Shown piece by piece: positions 53,376-61,885 of a DNA stretch of 64,000 nucleotides (the stretch's first letter is position 1; every line of letters begins with the position of its first letter). This DNA comes from Actinomycetospora sp. NBRC 106378. Its GTDB lineage: Bacteria > Actinomycetota > Actinomycetes > Mycobacteriales > Pseudonocardiaceae. The stretch lies in NCBI RefSeq assembly GCF_030269685.1, contig NZ_BSTT01000016.1, forward strand, positions 62,001 through 126,000. The letters are read 5' to 3'. The notes under the pieces were generated by a model. The model did not search any database, was not told the origin of the DNA, and worked only from the letters and a program-made list of their open reading frames with translations. Both the position numbers and the translations under genes were made by a program.

Positions 53376-54119
53376 GTGAGCGGACCCTGGGCACTGGTGG
53401 CGGGCGGATCGGGCGGCATCGGTCGGGCCGTGTGCCGGGCGCTCGCCGCGGACGGCTGGGACGTCGTCCTCACCTACCGGCACGGCGCGCAGGCCGCGGC
53501 GGTCGCCGCCGGCGAGGTGGAGGCAGCAGGGCGGCGGGCCGTCGTCGTGCAGGTCGACCTGACCGACGCGGCCGCGACGGCCTCCGTGGTCGGGTCCACG
53601 CCGTTCGGGGCCGTGGTCTACGCGGCGGGGCCGCACATCCCGATGCGCTACATCTCCGCGGTCTCGCCCGAGCAGTACCGGGAGCAGATCCTGGGCGACA
53701 CCGTCGCGGCCTACCACCTGCTGCACCCGGCCATCGAGGTGCTGCGCGGGACGCGGGGGTCGATGGTCGCCCTGGTGACGCCCGCGGTGGAGCGGTACTC
53801 GAAGAAGGACATGCTCTCCTCGGCGCCCAAGGCGTCGGTGGCCGCCACCGTCCGCGGGATCGCCGCCGAGGAGGGCCGCTACGGCGTGCGTGCGAACTGC
53901 GTGGGCGTCGGGCTGCTCGAGGGCGAGGGCATGTGGAAGGAGCTGGTGGCGCGCGGCGACTACACCGACGAGCTGCTCGCCACGGCCCGCGCGAACCTCG
54001 CCCTGCGCCGCTTCGGGTCGGTGGACGACGTCGCCGAGGTGGTGCGGTTCCTCGTCTCCGCCCGCGCCGGGTGGATCACCGGTCAGACGATCAACGTCGA
54101 CGGCGGCTACGCACTCTGA
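53376..54119 (+). CDS. SDR family protein with altered active site
   Basis: A 247-residue SDR. AGGSGGIGRAVCRALA binds the nucleotide and the terminal TGQTINVDGGYAL is standard. The YxxxK motif is SSAPK, so serine replaces the tyrosine; a nearby RYSKK may or may not compensate. TAGAAT (53364-53369) ends 6 nt before the GTG, indicating a leaderless message under operator A. Its last 13 bp overlap the convergent luciferase-like gene. Possibly an enoyl- or ketoacyl-reductase-like step of the cluster. Confidence 0.82.
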   Translation: MSGPWALVAGGSGGIGRAVCRALAADGWDVVLTYRHGAQAAAVAAGEVEAAGRRAVVVQVDLTDAAATASVVGSTPFGAVVYAAGPHIPMRYISAVSPEQYREQILGDTVAAYHLLHPAIEVLRGTRGSMVALVTPAVERYSKKDMLSSAPKASVAATVRGIAAEEGRYGVRANCVGVGLLEGEGMWKELVARGDYTDELLATARANLALRRFGSVDDVAEVVRFLVSARAGWITGQTINVDGGYAL

Positions 54120-55207
54120 ACGGCGAGCCCCACGTCGCGGAACACGTCGGTCGCGGCGAGGCGCGGCAGCACCTGCTCGGCGTAGACGTCCATCGCCCGC
54201 TGCGCGACGTGCTGGGGCATGCCGCCGAAGGCGAACAGGTTGACCACGCCTCCCGCGTCGAGGGCACGGACCCGCTCCACGGTCTGCTCGACCAGCTCCT
54301 CGGGCGTCCCGCCCATCTGCAGGTCGGCCAGGAAGCGGTTGAACGCGGGCAACCCGTGCTTGGTGATGTTGCGGCGCAACCCCGCGTAGTACTCGTAGCC
54401 CGGCACGGTCTCCAGGCGCGGGTCGGTGAACCCGTAGTGCTCGATGGTCGAGCGCGCGTACGCCAGGGCGTACTCGTCGTGCAGCTCCTGCGCCCGGACC
54501 GGGTCCGGGTCGACGGTCGTGAAGTTGACGAGCACCGGAGCGGGCGGATCCTCGCCGTGGATCCCGCGGTAGAGCTCGCGGTACTCGGCGGTCTCGCGGA
54601 CCGTGACCTCCCACGGCTTCTGCGCGATCAGCATCAGGCCATACCCCAGACCGGCCATGATCCGCGCCGACTCGGGCGACACCGCCGAGGCGTAGGTGCG
54701 CCCGCGGAACGTGGTGAACGCCGGCGGGTGGAGCTCCGCGCGCGGCTGGCGGTAGAGCTCGCCGTCGTGCTCGATCGCCCCGGACTCGAAGGCCGCCGAG
54801 ATCGCGGTCGCGTACTCGACGAACCGCTGCCGGGACTCCCCCATCTCCAGCCGGAAGTCGTCGAACTCGATCGCGCCGAGCCCGCGGCCGAGACCGAGCA
54901 GCACCCGGCCGCCGGACACCGAGTCGAGCCAGGCGATCTCCTCGGCGACGCGCACCGGGTCGTGCCACGGCAGCACCATGACCATCGTCCCGAGCCGGAC
55001 CGTCCGCGTGCGCCCGGCCAGGTAGGTCAGGAGCTGGGCCGGGTTCGGCATCATGTGATAGCGCGTGAAGTGGTGCTCGGCGGTCCAGATCGAGTCGAAC
55101 CCGCGCGGCTCGGCCTGGTCGGCGAGCGCGAGCCCGCCGCGGACGACGTCGTGGTCGTCGCGGCCCGGCTCGAGCCCCTGGAAGAACAGCCCCATCCCGA
55201 CGTGCAT
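54107..55207 (-). CDS. LLM-class flavin-dependent oxidoreductase
   Basis: A 366-residue luciferase-like monooxygenase: GMGLFFQGLEPGRDDHDVVRGGLALADQAEPRGFDSIWTAEHHF, then GTMVMVLPWHDPVRVAEEIAWLDSVSGGRVLLGLGRG. It would use reduced FMN or F420, possibly in a Baeyer-Villiger-like or alpha-oxidation step that opens a ring. The start lies 1 bp after the thiolase stop (TGACATG), so translation is coupled. Last gene of the leftward operon under operator B. Confidence 0.88.
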   Translation of the reverse strand: MHVGMGLFFQGLEPGRDDHDVVRGGLALADQAEPRGFDSIWTAEHHFTRYHMMPNPAQLLTYLAGRTRTVRLGTMVMVLPWHDPVRVAEEIAWLDSVSGGRVLLGLGRGLGAIEFDDFRLEMGESRQRFVEYATAISAAFESGAIEHDGELYRQPRAELHPPAFTTFRGRTYASAVSPESARIMAGLGYGLMLIAQKPWEVTVRETAEYRELYRGIHGEDPPAPVLVNFTTVDPDPVRAQELHDEYALAYARSTIEHYGFTDPRLETVPGYEYYAGLRRNITKHGLPAFNRFLADLQMGGTPEELVEQTVERVRALDAGGVVNLFAFGGMPQHVAQRAMDVYAEQVLPRLAATDVFRDVGLAVQSA

Positions 55208-55208
55208 G

Positions 55209-56378
55209 TCAGATCCGTTCGATGATCGTGCCGTTGGCCATGCCGCCGGCCTCGCACATGGTCTGCAGGCCGTAACGCCCGCCGGTCGCCTCGAGGTGGT
55301 GCAGCAACGTCGTGAGCAGGCGGGTGCCCGACGACCCGAGGGCGTGCCCGAGCGCGATCGCGCCGCCGCGCGGGTTGAGCCGCTCCGGGTCGGCGCCGAA
55401 CTCGTGCGCCCACGCCAGCGGGACCGATGCGAACGCCTCGTTGACCTCGTAGGCGTCGATGTCGTCGAGTCCGAGCCCGCCGCGGGCGAGGACCGTGTGG
55501 GTCGCCGGGATCGGGCCGGTGAGCATCAGCAGCGGATCGTCGCCCACCACCGAGAACGCGTGGAAGCGCGCACGGGGCCGCAGCCCGAGCTGCTCGGCCC
55601 GGTCGGCGTCCATGATCAGCACCGCGGAGGCGCCGTCGGTGAGCGGCGAGGAGTTCCCCGGCGTGATGCTCCAGTCGATCTCGGGGAACCGTGCCTCGGA
55701 CTCCGCGGTGCGGAACGACGGACGCAGGCCCGCGAGACCCTCCGCCGTCGTCCCGGCCCGCACCGTCTCGTCGGTGCGGTGCTCGCCGACCGGCACCACC
55801 TCGGCGTCGAAGAAGCCGTCCGCCCAGGCCTGCGCGGCCCGGCGGTGGGACTCCGCGGCGTAGGCGTCGAGGTCGTCGCGCCCGAGCTTCCAGCGCCGCG
55901 CGACCAGTTCCGCCGACACGCCCTGGTTGACCAGGCCGTCCGGGTAGCGCGCGGCCGTGCGCTCCCCCCGACTCCTCGGGCGGGAGCTGCCGATCGGGAC
56001 GGCGCTCATCGACTCGACGCCGCACGCCACGACGACGTCGTAGGCCCCGGCGATCACGCCCTGCGCGGCGAACGCGGCGGCCTGCTGGCTCGACCCGCAC
56101 TGGCGGTTGATCGTGGTGCCCGGCACGGTCTCGGGGAAGCCCGCGGCGAGGGACGCGTTGTGCCCGATGTTGCCGGACTGCTCCCCGACCTGCTGGGCGC
56201 ACCCGCAGATCACGTCCTCCACCAGGGCCGGGTCGAGCCCGGTGCGCCCGACGAGCGCCTCGAGCGTGCCGGCGAGCAGGTCGATCGGGTGGACGTCGGC
56301 CAGGGCCCCACCCGCCTTCCCCCGGCCGACCGGGGTGCGGACGGCGTCGACGATCACGGCCTCGCGCACGCCGCTCAC
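55209..56378 (-). CDS. Thiolase (acetyl-CoA acetyltransferase family)
   Basis: A 389-residue thiolase. The nucleophile is Cys94 in NRQCGSSQQA. The histidine loop reads GHALGSSGTR in place of GHPLG, and MCEAGGMAN supplies the second cysteine. GTG 56378 overlaps the SDR stop (GTGA). It should perform the thiolytic step for the operon's SDR and MaoC hydratase. Related to the thiolase at 2.3-3.5 kb but in a different regulon. Confidence 0.92.
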   Translation of the reverse strand: MSGVREAVIVDAVRTPVGRGKAGGALADVHPIDLLAGTLEALVGRTGLDPALVEDVICGCAQQVGEQSGNIGHNASLAAGFPETVPGTTINRQCGSSQQAAAFAAQGVIAGAYDVVVACGVESMSAVPIGSSRPRSRGERTAARYPDGLVNQGVSAELVARRWKLGRDDLDAYAAESHRRAAQAWADGFFDAEVVPVGEHRTDETVRAGTTAEGLAGLRPSFRTAESEARFPEIDWSITPGNSSPLTDGASAVLIMDADRAEQLGLRPRARFHAFSVVGDDPLLMLTGPIPATHTVLARGGLGLDDIDAYEVNEAFASVPLAWAHEFGADPERLNPRGGAIALGHALGSSGTRLLTTLLHHLEATGGRYGLQTMCEAGGMANGTIIERI

Positions 56379-57238
56379 CCCACCGGGTTGACGCCGGGCA
56401 CGGCGCCGGAGAGGTCGGTGATCTCGTCCCACCGGTCGGTGACCTGCTCCGGGGTGGGCACGTCGGCGAACGTGACGCCCTTGCTCTGGAACCAGGCGAC
56501 GCGGTGGACCTGCCCGCCGCCCGCGACGATCACCGACCCGGTGTCGGTGCACTCGTCGCCGAGCAGGTGTGCCACCACCGGTGCGACGTGCGCGGGGCCG
56601 AGCTTCTCCAGCACCTCCGGCGGGGCGATGTCGGCGGTCATCCGCGTGGCCGCCATCGGTGCGATCGCGTTGGCGACGATCCCGTACCGCCCGCCCTCGA
56701 TCGCGAGGGTGCGGATCAGCCCGATCAGCCCGCTCTTCGCGGCGCCGTAGTTCGACTGCCCGAAGTTGCCGTAGATCCCCGACGTCGAGGTCGCCACCAC
56801 GACGCGCCCGTGCCGCTGCTCGCGGAAGTGCGGCCAGGCCGCGCGGATCACGTGGAAGGCACCGCCGACGTGGACGTCCTGCACCGACTGCCAGTCGGCC
56901 TCGCTCATCTTGTGGAAGGCGCCGTCGCGCAGGATGCCGGCGTTCGCGACGACGCCGTCGATCCGGCCCCACTCCCCGAGGGCGTCCGCGACGACCTGCG
57001 CCCCGCCCGCCGGGTCGGCGACGTTCTCGTGGTTGGCGACCGCCTCGCCGCCGGCCTCGTGGATCTCGCGGACGACCTCGTCGGCGGCCGACCGGCCCGA
57101 CCCGGTGCCGTCCCGCGCGCCCCCGAGGTCGTTGACCACCACGCGGGCGCCGTGCCGGGCGAGCAGCAGGGCGTACTCCCGGCCCAGCCCGTTACCCGCC
57201 CCGGTGACGGCGACGACCCGACCCTCGACTCCGGACAC
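56375..57238 (-). CDS. MFE-2-type 3-hydroxyacyl-CoA dehydrogenase (17-beta-HSD4-like SDR)
   Basis: A 287-residue SDR of the multifunctional-enzyme-2 branch: TGAGNGLGREYALLLARHGARVVVNDLGGARDGTG, VANAGILRDGAFHKMSEADW and the active site YGNFGQSNYGAAKSG. The C-terminal 60 residues extend beyond a classical SDR, as in that branch. It oxidises 3-hydroxyacyl-CoA produced by the MaoC hydratase. In mycobacteria the related Hsd4A serves sterol side-chain oxidation. GTG 57238 follows GGAGGAG. Middle gene of the operon. Confidence 0.9.
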   Translation of the reverse strand: MSGVEGRVVAVTGAGNGLGREYALLLARHGARVVVNDLGGARDGTGSGRSAADEVVREIHEAGGEAVANHENVADPAGGAQVVADALGEWGRIDGVVANAGILRDGAFHKMSEADWQSVQDVHVGGAFHVIRAAWPHFREQRHGRVVVATSTSGIYGNFGQSNYGAAKSGLIGLIRTLAIEGGRYGIVANAIAPMAATRMTADIAPPEVLEKLGPAHVAPVVAHLLGDECTDTGSVIVAGGGQVHRVAWFQSKGVTFADVPTPEQVTDRWDEITDLSGAVPGVNPVG

Positions 57239-57266
57239 AGCCGTGCTCCTCCCTGGTTGCTGCGGC

Positions 57267-57719
57267 TCAGGCGTAGAAGCGCCCGATGCTCTCCACGACG
57301 CAGGCGGGCTTCGACCCGCCCTCGATCTCGATGACGGTGGCGAACACGACCTGCACGGCCCCGTCCAGCGGGGTCACCTCCGCGACCGTGGCGGTGGCGC
57401 GAACCCGGGACCCCACGGCGACGGGCGCCGGGAAGCGGACCTTGTTGTATCCGTAGTTCACGCCCATCCGGACGCCCTCGATGCGGTACAGCCCGGCGAG
57501 CAGCACCGGCAGCAGCGAGAGCGTGAGCAGGCCGTGGGCGATCGGGCCGCCGAAGGGCCCCTGCGCGGCCCGTTCCGGGTCGACGTGGATCCACTGGTGG
57601 TCCCCCGTCGCGTCGGCGAACGTGTCGACCGTCTTCTGGTCGACCGTCACCCACTCCCCCGGCCCGAGCGTCTCCCCCACGGCACCGGACACCTCGTCGA
57701 CCCCGACGAACGTCCGCAT
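57267..57719 (-). CDS. MaoC-like (R)-specific enoyl-CoA hydratase
   Basis: A 150-residue hot-dog fold. The hydratase motif ATGDHQWIHVDPERAAQGPFGGPIAHG carries the catalytic aspartate and histidine. It hydrates a trans-2-enoyl-CoA to the R-hydroxyacyl-CoA, which fits the MFE-2-type dehydrogenase next door. AAGGAGG precedes the ATG. First gene of the leftward operon, with operator B 29 bp upstream of its start. Confidence 0.9.
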   Translation of the reverse strand: MRTFVGVDEVSGAVGETLGPGEWVTVDQKTVDTFADATGDHQWIHVDPERAAQGPFGGPIAHGLLTLSLLPVLLAGLYRIEGVRMGVNYGYNKVRFPAPVAVGSRVRATATVAEVTPLDGAVQVVFATVIEIEGGSKPACVVESIGRFYA

Positions 57720-57748
57720 CGGACCTCCTTGCCGCTGTGCGAGCGCTT

Positions 57749-57768
57749 GTTCTAATCTCGATTAAAAC
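57749..57768. promoter_or_regulatory. 20-bp palindromic operator, site B
   Basis: GTTCTAATCTCGATTAAAAC matches GTTCTAATCnnGATTAGAAC at 17 of 18 arm positions. It lies between the MaoC operon (leftward) and the FAD oxidoreductase (rightward) and contains a -10-like TAGAAC on the minus strand. Confidence 0.82.
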
Positions 57769-57792
57769 ATGTCGTCGCCGAGGAGGACACCC

Positions 57793-59097
57793 ATGGCGCA
57801 GCGGTTCGACGCGCTCGTGATCGGCGCCGGGGCGGGCGGCCTGTTCGCGGCCGCGCGCCTGGCCCACCGGGGCTACCGGCCCCTCGCGGTCGAGCGGCTC
57901 GATCGCGTCGGCGGCCGCGCCTCGAGCGAGGTGATCGACGGGTTCACGGTGAACAACGGGGCGATCGTCATCGAGGTCGGCGGCGTCACCGAGGAGACGT
58001 TCGCCGAGGTCGGGGCGCGCTTCGACGTCCGCCGTCCGAAGCCGCCGATCCTCTACCGGATCGGCGGCAAGGACGTCGACGTCACCGGCGGCGGCTGGGG
58101 ATTCCTGCTCTCGAAGCTGACCCGGCAGGGCGCGAAACTGCTCGACGGGCTGGGCGCCGCCCGCACCGACGAGGGGATGCCGACCGGTTCGCTGTCGACC
58201 GCCGACTGGATCCGGCGCTATACGTCGAACGAGAACGTGCACGGCATCTTCCGCAACATGTGCGGCTCGGTGTTCGCGGTCAGCTCCGAGGAACTGCCCG
58301 CGCAGGTCTTCCTCACCTACTTCACCCGCAAGAGCGCCTTCAAGAAATTCGGGTTCTGCCCCGAGGGGACGATCGGCATCTGGCAGTCGCTCGCCGAGCT
58401 CGTCGTCTCCCACGGCGGGGAGGTCTGGCTCGACAGCGAGGTCACCGACCTGCGCCTGCACGACGACGGGTCGGTCGCCGGCGCGACCGTCGCACGCCCC
58501 GGCGAGCAGGTCGAGGTCGACTGCCGGTTCGTGGTCAGCGACGCCGGGCCCGCCGCGACCGCCGACCTGGTCGGGCGCGAACGCCTCGCCGCGGAGTACG
58601 TGGCGACGGTGGACACCACGCCCTGCTCGATGATCGTCGTCAACTTCGCCAGCCGGACGCCGCTGGTCGAGGCGCCGGGCCTGCTCAGCTTCGCGAAGAC
58701 CCGGCGCATGGCCTACGTCGCCAACTTCACCGCGACCTGCCCGGAGACCGCCCCCGAGGGCTGGCACCTCTACAACGGCACCTCGGTCCCCCAGCCGGCC
58801 ACCGGGCCGTTCGACGTGGCCGCCGAGACCGAGCTGCTGCACCGGGACCTGCACGAGCAGATCCCGGGGTTCGCCGACGCGCGCATCCTCTCGACGTCGG
58901 TGTGGCGCGACGGCTGGCCGCCCCAGCGCGCGGTGGCGGGCTTCGACATCACGCACTCCACGCCGGTGCCCAACCTGTGGAACGTGGGCGACGCGGTGAA
59001 GCAGTACGCGAACGGCGGCACCACCGCGTGCGCCGAGACGGCGAAGATCGTCGTCGAGGAGATCGCCGCGCGGTTCCCGGTGACGGCGGTCGTCTAG
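57793..59097 (+). CDS. FAD-dependent oxidoreductase (phytoene dehydrogenase/amine oxidase-like)
   Basis: A 434-residue flavoprotein. The N-terminal Rossmann motif is VIGAGAGGLFAAARLAHRGYRPLAVE, followed by RVGGRASSEVIDGFTVNNGAIVIEVGG. The C-terminal FAD clamp reads NLWNVGDAVKQYANGGTTACAETAK. It may oxidise or saturate a ring or alkene in the pathway. AGGAGG lies 6 nt before ATG 57793; an ATG at 57769 is at the edge of operator B and has no Shine-Dalgarno. Convergent with the second CoA ligase. Confidence 0.85.
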   Translation: MAQRFDALVIGAGAGGLFAAARLAHRGYRPLAVERLDRVGGRASSEVIDGFTVNNGAIVIEVGGVTEETFAEVGARFDVRRPKPPILYRIGGKDVDVTGGGWGFLLSKLTRQGAKLLDGLGAARTDEGMPTGSLSTADWIRRYTSNENVHGIFRNMCGSVFAVSSEELPAQVFLTYFTRKSAFKKFGFCPEGTIGIWQSLAELVVSHGGEVWLDSEVTDLRLHDDGSVAGATVARPGEQVEVDCRFVVSDAGPAATADLVGRERLAAEYVATVDTTPCSMIVVNFASRTPLVEAPGLLSFAKTRRMAYVANFTATCPETAPEGWHLYNGTSVPQPATGPFDVAAETELLHRDLHEQIPGFADARILSTSVWRDGWPPQRAVAGFDITHSTPVPNLWNVGDAVKQYANGGTTACAETAKIVVEEIAARFPVTAVV

Positions 59098-59109
59098 AGC
59101 GGGCCCGGT

Positions 59110-59192
59110 GTCAGCGGTGGCCCACGGCTGACACCGGACGTCAGCGGTGGACCACGGCTGACACTGGACGTCAGCAGTGGCCCACGACTGAC
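59110..59192. repeat. Three tandem 30-bp repeats, each an imperfect palindrome
   Basis: Copies start at 59110, 59140 and 59170, the third lacking its last bases. Each has arms GTCAGCGGTGG and CCACGGCTGAC with a 1-nt centre and one mismatch. They fill the gap between convergent genes ending at 59097 and 59199. Copies differ at a few bases only. A bidirectional terminator array or a protein-binding array is possible. Confidence 0.75.
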
Positions 59193-59198
59193 GGCGGC

Positions 59199-60905
59199 TC
59201 AGCCCGGGACGACCGACCGCTCCGCCACCATCCGAGCCAGACGGAACTTCTGGATCTTCCCGGTCGGGGTGCTGGGGAGCTCCTCGGCGGCGAGGAACAC
59301 GACGCGACGCGGCACCTTGAAGCGTGCGAGCTGCTCCTTGCACAGCGCGATGAGCTCCTCGGCGTCCACCTCGACGCCCGGCTTCCGGACGATGCACGCG
59401 ACGCCGATCTCGCCCCAGCGCTCGTCGGCCACGCCCACGGCGTAGGCCTGGCTCACGCCGGGGTGGCGCGACAGCACCTCCTCGACCTCCTTCGGCATCA
59501 CGAGCTCGCCGCCGGACTTGTAGAGCTCCTTGCTGCGGCCGGTGAGCACGAGGTAGCGGTCGTCCCGGGCGATGCCGAGGTCGCCGGACCGCACCCACCC
59601 GTCGTCCGAGAGCGCCAGTGCGGTCTCCTCGGGCTTGCCCCAGAAGCCGAGCATGTTCGTCGGGCCGCGGGCCGCGAGCTCGCCCTCCTGCCCGGCGGGC
59701 AGCGGCTCGCCGTCGAACACGTCGATCGTGCGGAACTCCGTGAGGTCGCCGTCGCGCTCGACGATCCCGGCGGCGCCGGCCATCTTGACCCGGCCCACCG
59801 TGGTCGCCATGACCTCCAGCGGGTCCTCCGGCAGCGAGAGCGTCATCGCGCCGCCCTGCTCGGTCATGCCGTAGCCGGTGACGATCTCGTCGACGCCGAG
59901 GGCGTCCCGGACCTTCTCCCACAGCCACACCGGCGCGGGAGCGGCACCGGAGAGGATCGCGCGCAGGCTGGAGAGGTCGCGGGTGGCGAGATCGGGATGC
60001 TCGAGCAGCGCCACCGTCATCGTCGGGACGCAGAGGATGTCCGTGGCGCGGTGGCGCTCGATGCCCTCCAGGTAGCGGCCGGGGTCGAACGCGGTCTGCG
60101 GGACGATCGCGCCACCGACCACCATCGCGGCCATGAGGCCCTCGACGTAGCCGAACATGTGGTAGCAGGGCAGGGAGAACAGGATGCGTCGGCCGTCCTC
60201 GAACGCCCGCGTCAGGGCGGAGGCGTACCCGGTGCGCTGGCTCGCGTCGTGCGTGATGAGCACGCCCTTGGGCGAGCCGGTGGTGCCCGAGGTGTAGAGG
60301 ATGTCGGCGACGTCGGTCGGCTCGGCGCCGCGGCCGTCGGAGGCGCCGGCGTGGGCGGCGCCGAGGCTCTCCAGGTCGGCCACGGTGCGGACACCCTCGC
60401 GGGTGCGGCCGTCGGTGGAGAGCAGGACCACGTCGCGCAGCGCGGGCAGCGTGGTCTGCTCACCGCGGTCCCAGCCGGGTGCGATCTCGTCGAGCATCCC
60501 GAGCTGGTCGAGACCCATGAAGCCCGTCATGGTCACCAGCACCTGGCACGCCGACTGCTCGAGGACGTAGCGCAGCTCGTCGGTGCGGTAGAGGTAGTTG
60601 AACGGCACCGCGACCGCCCCGGCCCGCGCGACCGCGAACTTCAGCGGCACGAACTCGAGGTAGTTGGCCATGACGATGCCGACCCGGTCCCCCGGCCGGA
60701 CCCCGAGCGCGGCGAGACCGTCGGCGAGCCGTCGCGACCAGGCGTCGGTCTCGGCGTAGGTGACCGTGCGGTCGTCGGTGATGACGAAGGGCCGCTCGCC
60801 GAACTCCCCCGCGACCTGCGCCAGCCGCTCGTGCAGCGTCATCGGGGTCCACACGGGGAACCGGCGGCGCAGGGCCTCCCGGCGCTCGTCGAGGCTCTCG
60901 GTCAT
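59199..60905 (-). CDS. AMP-dependent acyl-CoA ligase
   Basis: A 568-residue adenylate-forming ligase. YTSGTTGSPKG, GYGMTEQGG, the hinge GRSKELYKSGGELVMPKEVEEVL and the lysine in TPTGKIQKF are intact. It belongs to the fatty-acid CoA ligase group and would activate a second acid of the pathway. ATG 60905 is chosen; a GTG at 60917 overlaps the GGAG. Operator C lies 31 bp upstream of the ATG, so it shares the cluster's regulator. Confidence 0.9.
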   Translation of the reverse strand: MTESLDERREALRRRFPVWTPMTLHERLAQVAGEFGERPFVITDDRTVTYAETDAWSRRLADGLAALGVRPGDRVGIVMANYLEFVPLKFAVARAGAVAVPFNYLYRTDELRYVLEQSACQVLVTMTGFMGLDQLGMLDEIAPGWDRGEQTTLPALRDVVLLSTDGRTREGVRTVADLESLGAAHAGASDGRGAEPTDVADILYTSGTTGSPKGVLITHDASQRTGYASALTRAFEDGRRILFSLPCYHMFGYVEGLMAAMVVGGAIVPQTAFDPGRYLEGIERHRATDILCVPTMTVALLEHPDLATRDLSSLRAILSGAAPAPVWLWEKVRDALGVDEIVTGYGMTEQGGAMTLSLPEDPLEVMATTVGRVKMAGAAGIVERDGDLTEFRTIDVFDGEPLPAGQEGELAARGPTNMLGFWGKPEETALALSDDGWVRSGDLGIARDDRYLVLTGRSKELYKSGGELVMPKEVEEVLSRHPGVSQAYAVGVADERWGEIGVACIVRKPGVEVDAEELIALCKEQLARFKVPRRVVFLAAEELPSTPTGKIQKFRLARMVAERSVVPG

Positions 60906-60935
60906 CGCGGCATCCACTCCGTTCGTCGCCCCCGT

Positions 60936-60955
60936 CTTTTAATCAAGAGTAGAGA
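60936..60955. promoter_or_regulatory. 20-bp palindromic operator, site C
   Basis: CTTTTAATCAAGAGTAGAGA matches the shared consensus at 14 of 18 arm positions. It precedes the CoA ligase (leftward). This is the weakest copy together with site A. Confidence 0.65.
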
Positions 60956-61028
60956 AGAGAAGTGAGCCGGACCACGCCCAGTTGCGTCACCTGATCGCCA
61001 CGGGCGGTGACCTCGCGGACCGTGGGAC

Positions 61029-61080
61029 GAGACGTCACCCACCCGCCCGACCGGCGTCGGAGACCGATGGGTGACGTCTC
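61029..61080. terminator. Perfect 13-bp inverted repeat downstream of the enoyl-CoA hydratase
   Basis: GAGACGTCACCCA (61029-61041) pairs exactly with TGGGTGACGTCTC (61068-61080), loop 26 nt. It lies just after the leftward hydratase gene and before operator C, so a terminator for that gene is the simplest reading. Confidence 0.55.
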
Positions 61081-61117
61081 GGACGGCTACCGGGAGCGGA
61101 CGGCTACCGGGAGCGGA
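61081..61117 (-). repeat. 17-bp tandem duplication spanning the hydratase stop codon
   Basis: GGACGGCTACCGGGAGC occurs twice in tandem (61081-61097 and 61098-61114) plus a partial third copy. The TAG stop of the leftward hydratase (61104-61106) is inside one copy. It is probably a recent replication-slippage event. Confidence 0.75.
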
Positions 61118-61862
61118 CCGCCCGGACCAACCGCTCGGCCGCGCCGTCGGCGAGATGTTCCACGACGACGTCGGTCTCGCGCGCCAGCCCCTCGTCGAGC
61201 GGCAGCCGGAGTCCCTCGTGCACCAGCCGCTTGGTGCGGGCGACGGCCTCGCGGTCCCGGCTCGCGAGCCGAGCGACGACGGCGTCGACCATCGCCTCGA
61301 ACTCCTCGGCCGGGGCCGAGCGGTACGCCAGCCCCCACGCGACCGCCTGCCGCCCGTCGAGCCGGTCGCCGAGCAGGATGTGCCCGAGCGCCCGCTGCGG
61401 CCCGACCAGCCGGGGCAGCCGCTGCGAGCCGCCACCCCCGGGCACCTGCCCGACCGCGAGGTGGTTGTCGGCGAGCACCGCGTCGTCGCGCACGAGCGCG
61501 ATGTCGCTGGCCTGCATGAACTCGAACCCGCCCGCCATCGCGTGGCCCTCGACCACCGCCACCACGGGCACCGACAGCGTCGCCACCACCGAGCAGGCGC
61601 GACCGAACCGCTCGAAGAGCACCCGCAGGGCCGCCGGGCCCTCGGCCGCCAGCCGCGCCACCTCGTCGACGTCCCCGCCGGCCGAGAACGTGCCGCCGGC
61701 ACCCCGGACGACGATAACCGCGACCTCGGGTGCGAGGGAGACCAGCGCGTCGTGGAGCCCGTCGGCGAGCCCGATCGTGACGGCGTTGCGGGCGTGCGGC
61801 CGGTTCAGCGTCACGTACCCGACGTGCCCCTCCACCCGCGCGAGGACCGGGGCGTCGGACAT
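61104..61862 (-). CDS. Enoyl-CoA hydratase/isomerase family protein
   Basis: A 252-residue crotonase: TLNRPHARNAVTIGLADGL, oxyanion loop GGTFSAGGDVDEVA, and VVEGHAMAGGFEFMQASDIALVRDD, then LAVGQVPGGGGSQRLPRLVG with the acidic position replaced by a glycine-rich loop, typical of non-hydratase members. It may act as an isomerase, or as a decarboxylating or ring-opening crotonase. GAGGAGG precedes the ATG. Operator D is 24 bp upstream. The stop lies in a 17-bp duplication. Confidence 0.87.
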   Translation of the reverse strand: MSDAPVLARVEGHVGYVTLNRPHARNAVTIGLADGLHDALVSLAPEVAVIVVRGAGGTFSAGGDVDEVARLAAEGPAALRVLFERFGRACSVVATLSVPVVAVVEGHAMAGGFEFMQASDIALVRDDAVLADNHLAVGQVPGGGGSQRLPRLVGPQRALGHILLGDRLDGRQAVAWGLAYRSAPAEEFEAMVDAVVARLASRDREAVARTKRLVHEGLRLPLDEGLARETDVVVEHLADGAAERLVRAVRSR

Positions 61863-61885
61863 GGGAGACCTCCTCGTCGACCTGT

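Noticed and set aside
59110..59192. A CRISPR-like array.
   Set aside because: The three 30-bp repeats abut with no spacers and no cas genes are near.
56905..59928. A 1007-codon minus-strand frame.
   Set aside because: It spans the opposite strand of the FAD oxidoreductase and the wrong frame of the CoA ligase, SDR and MaoC genes. No family sequence.
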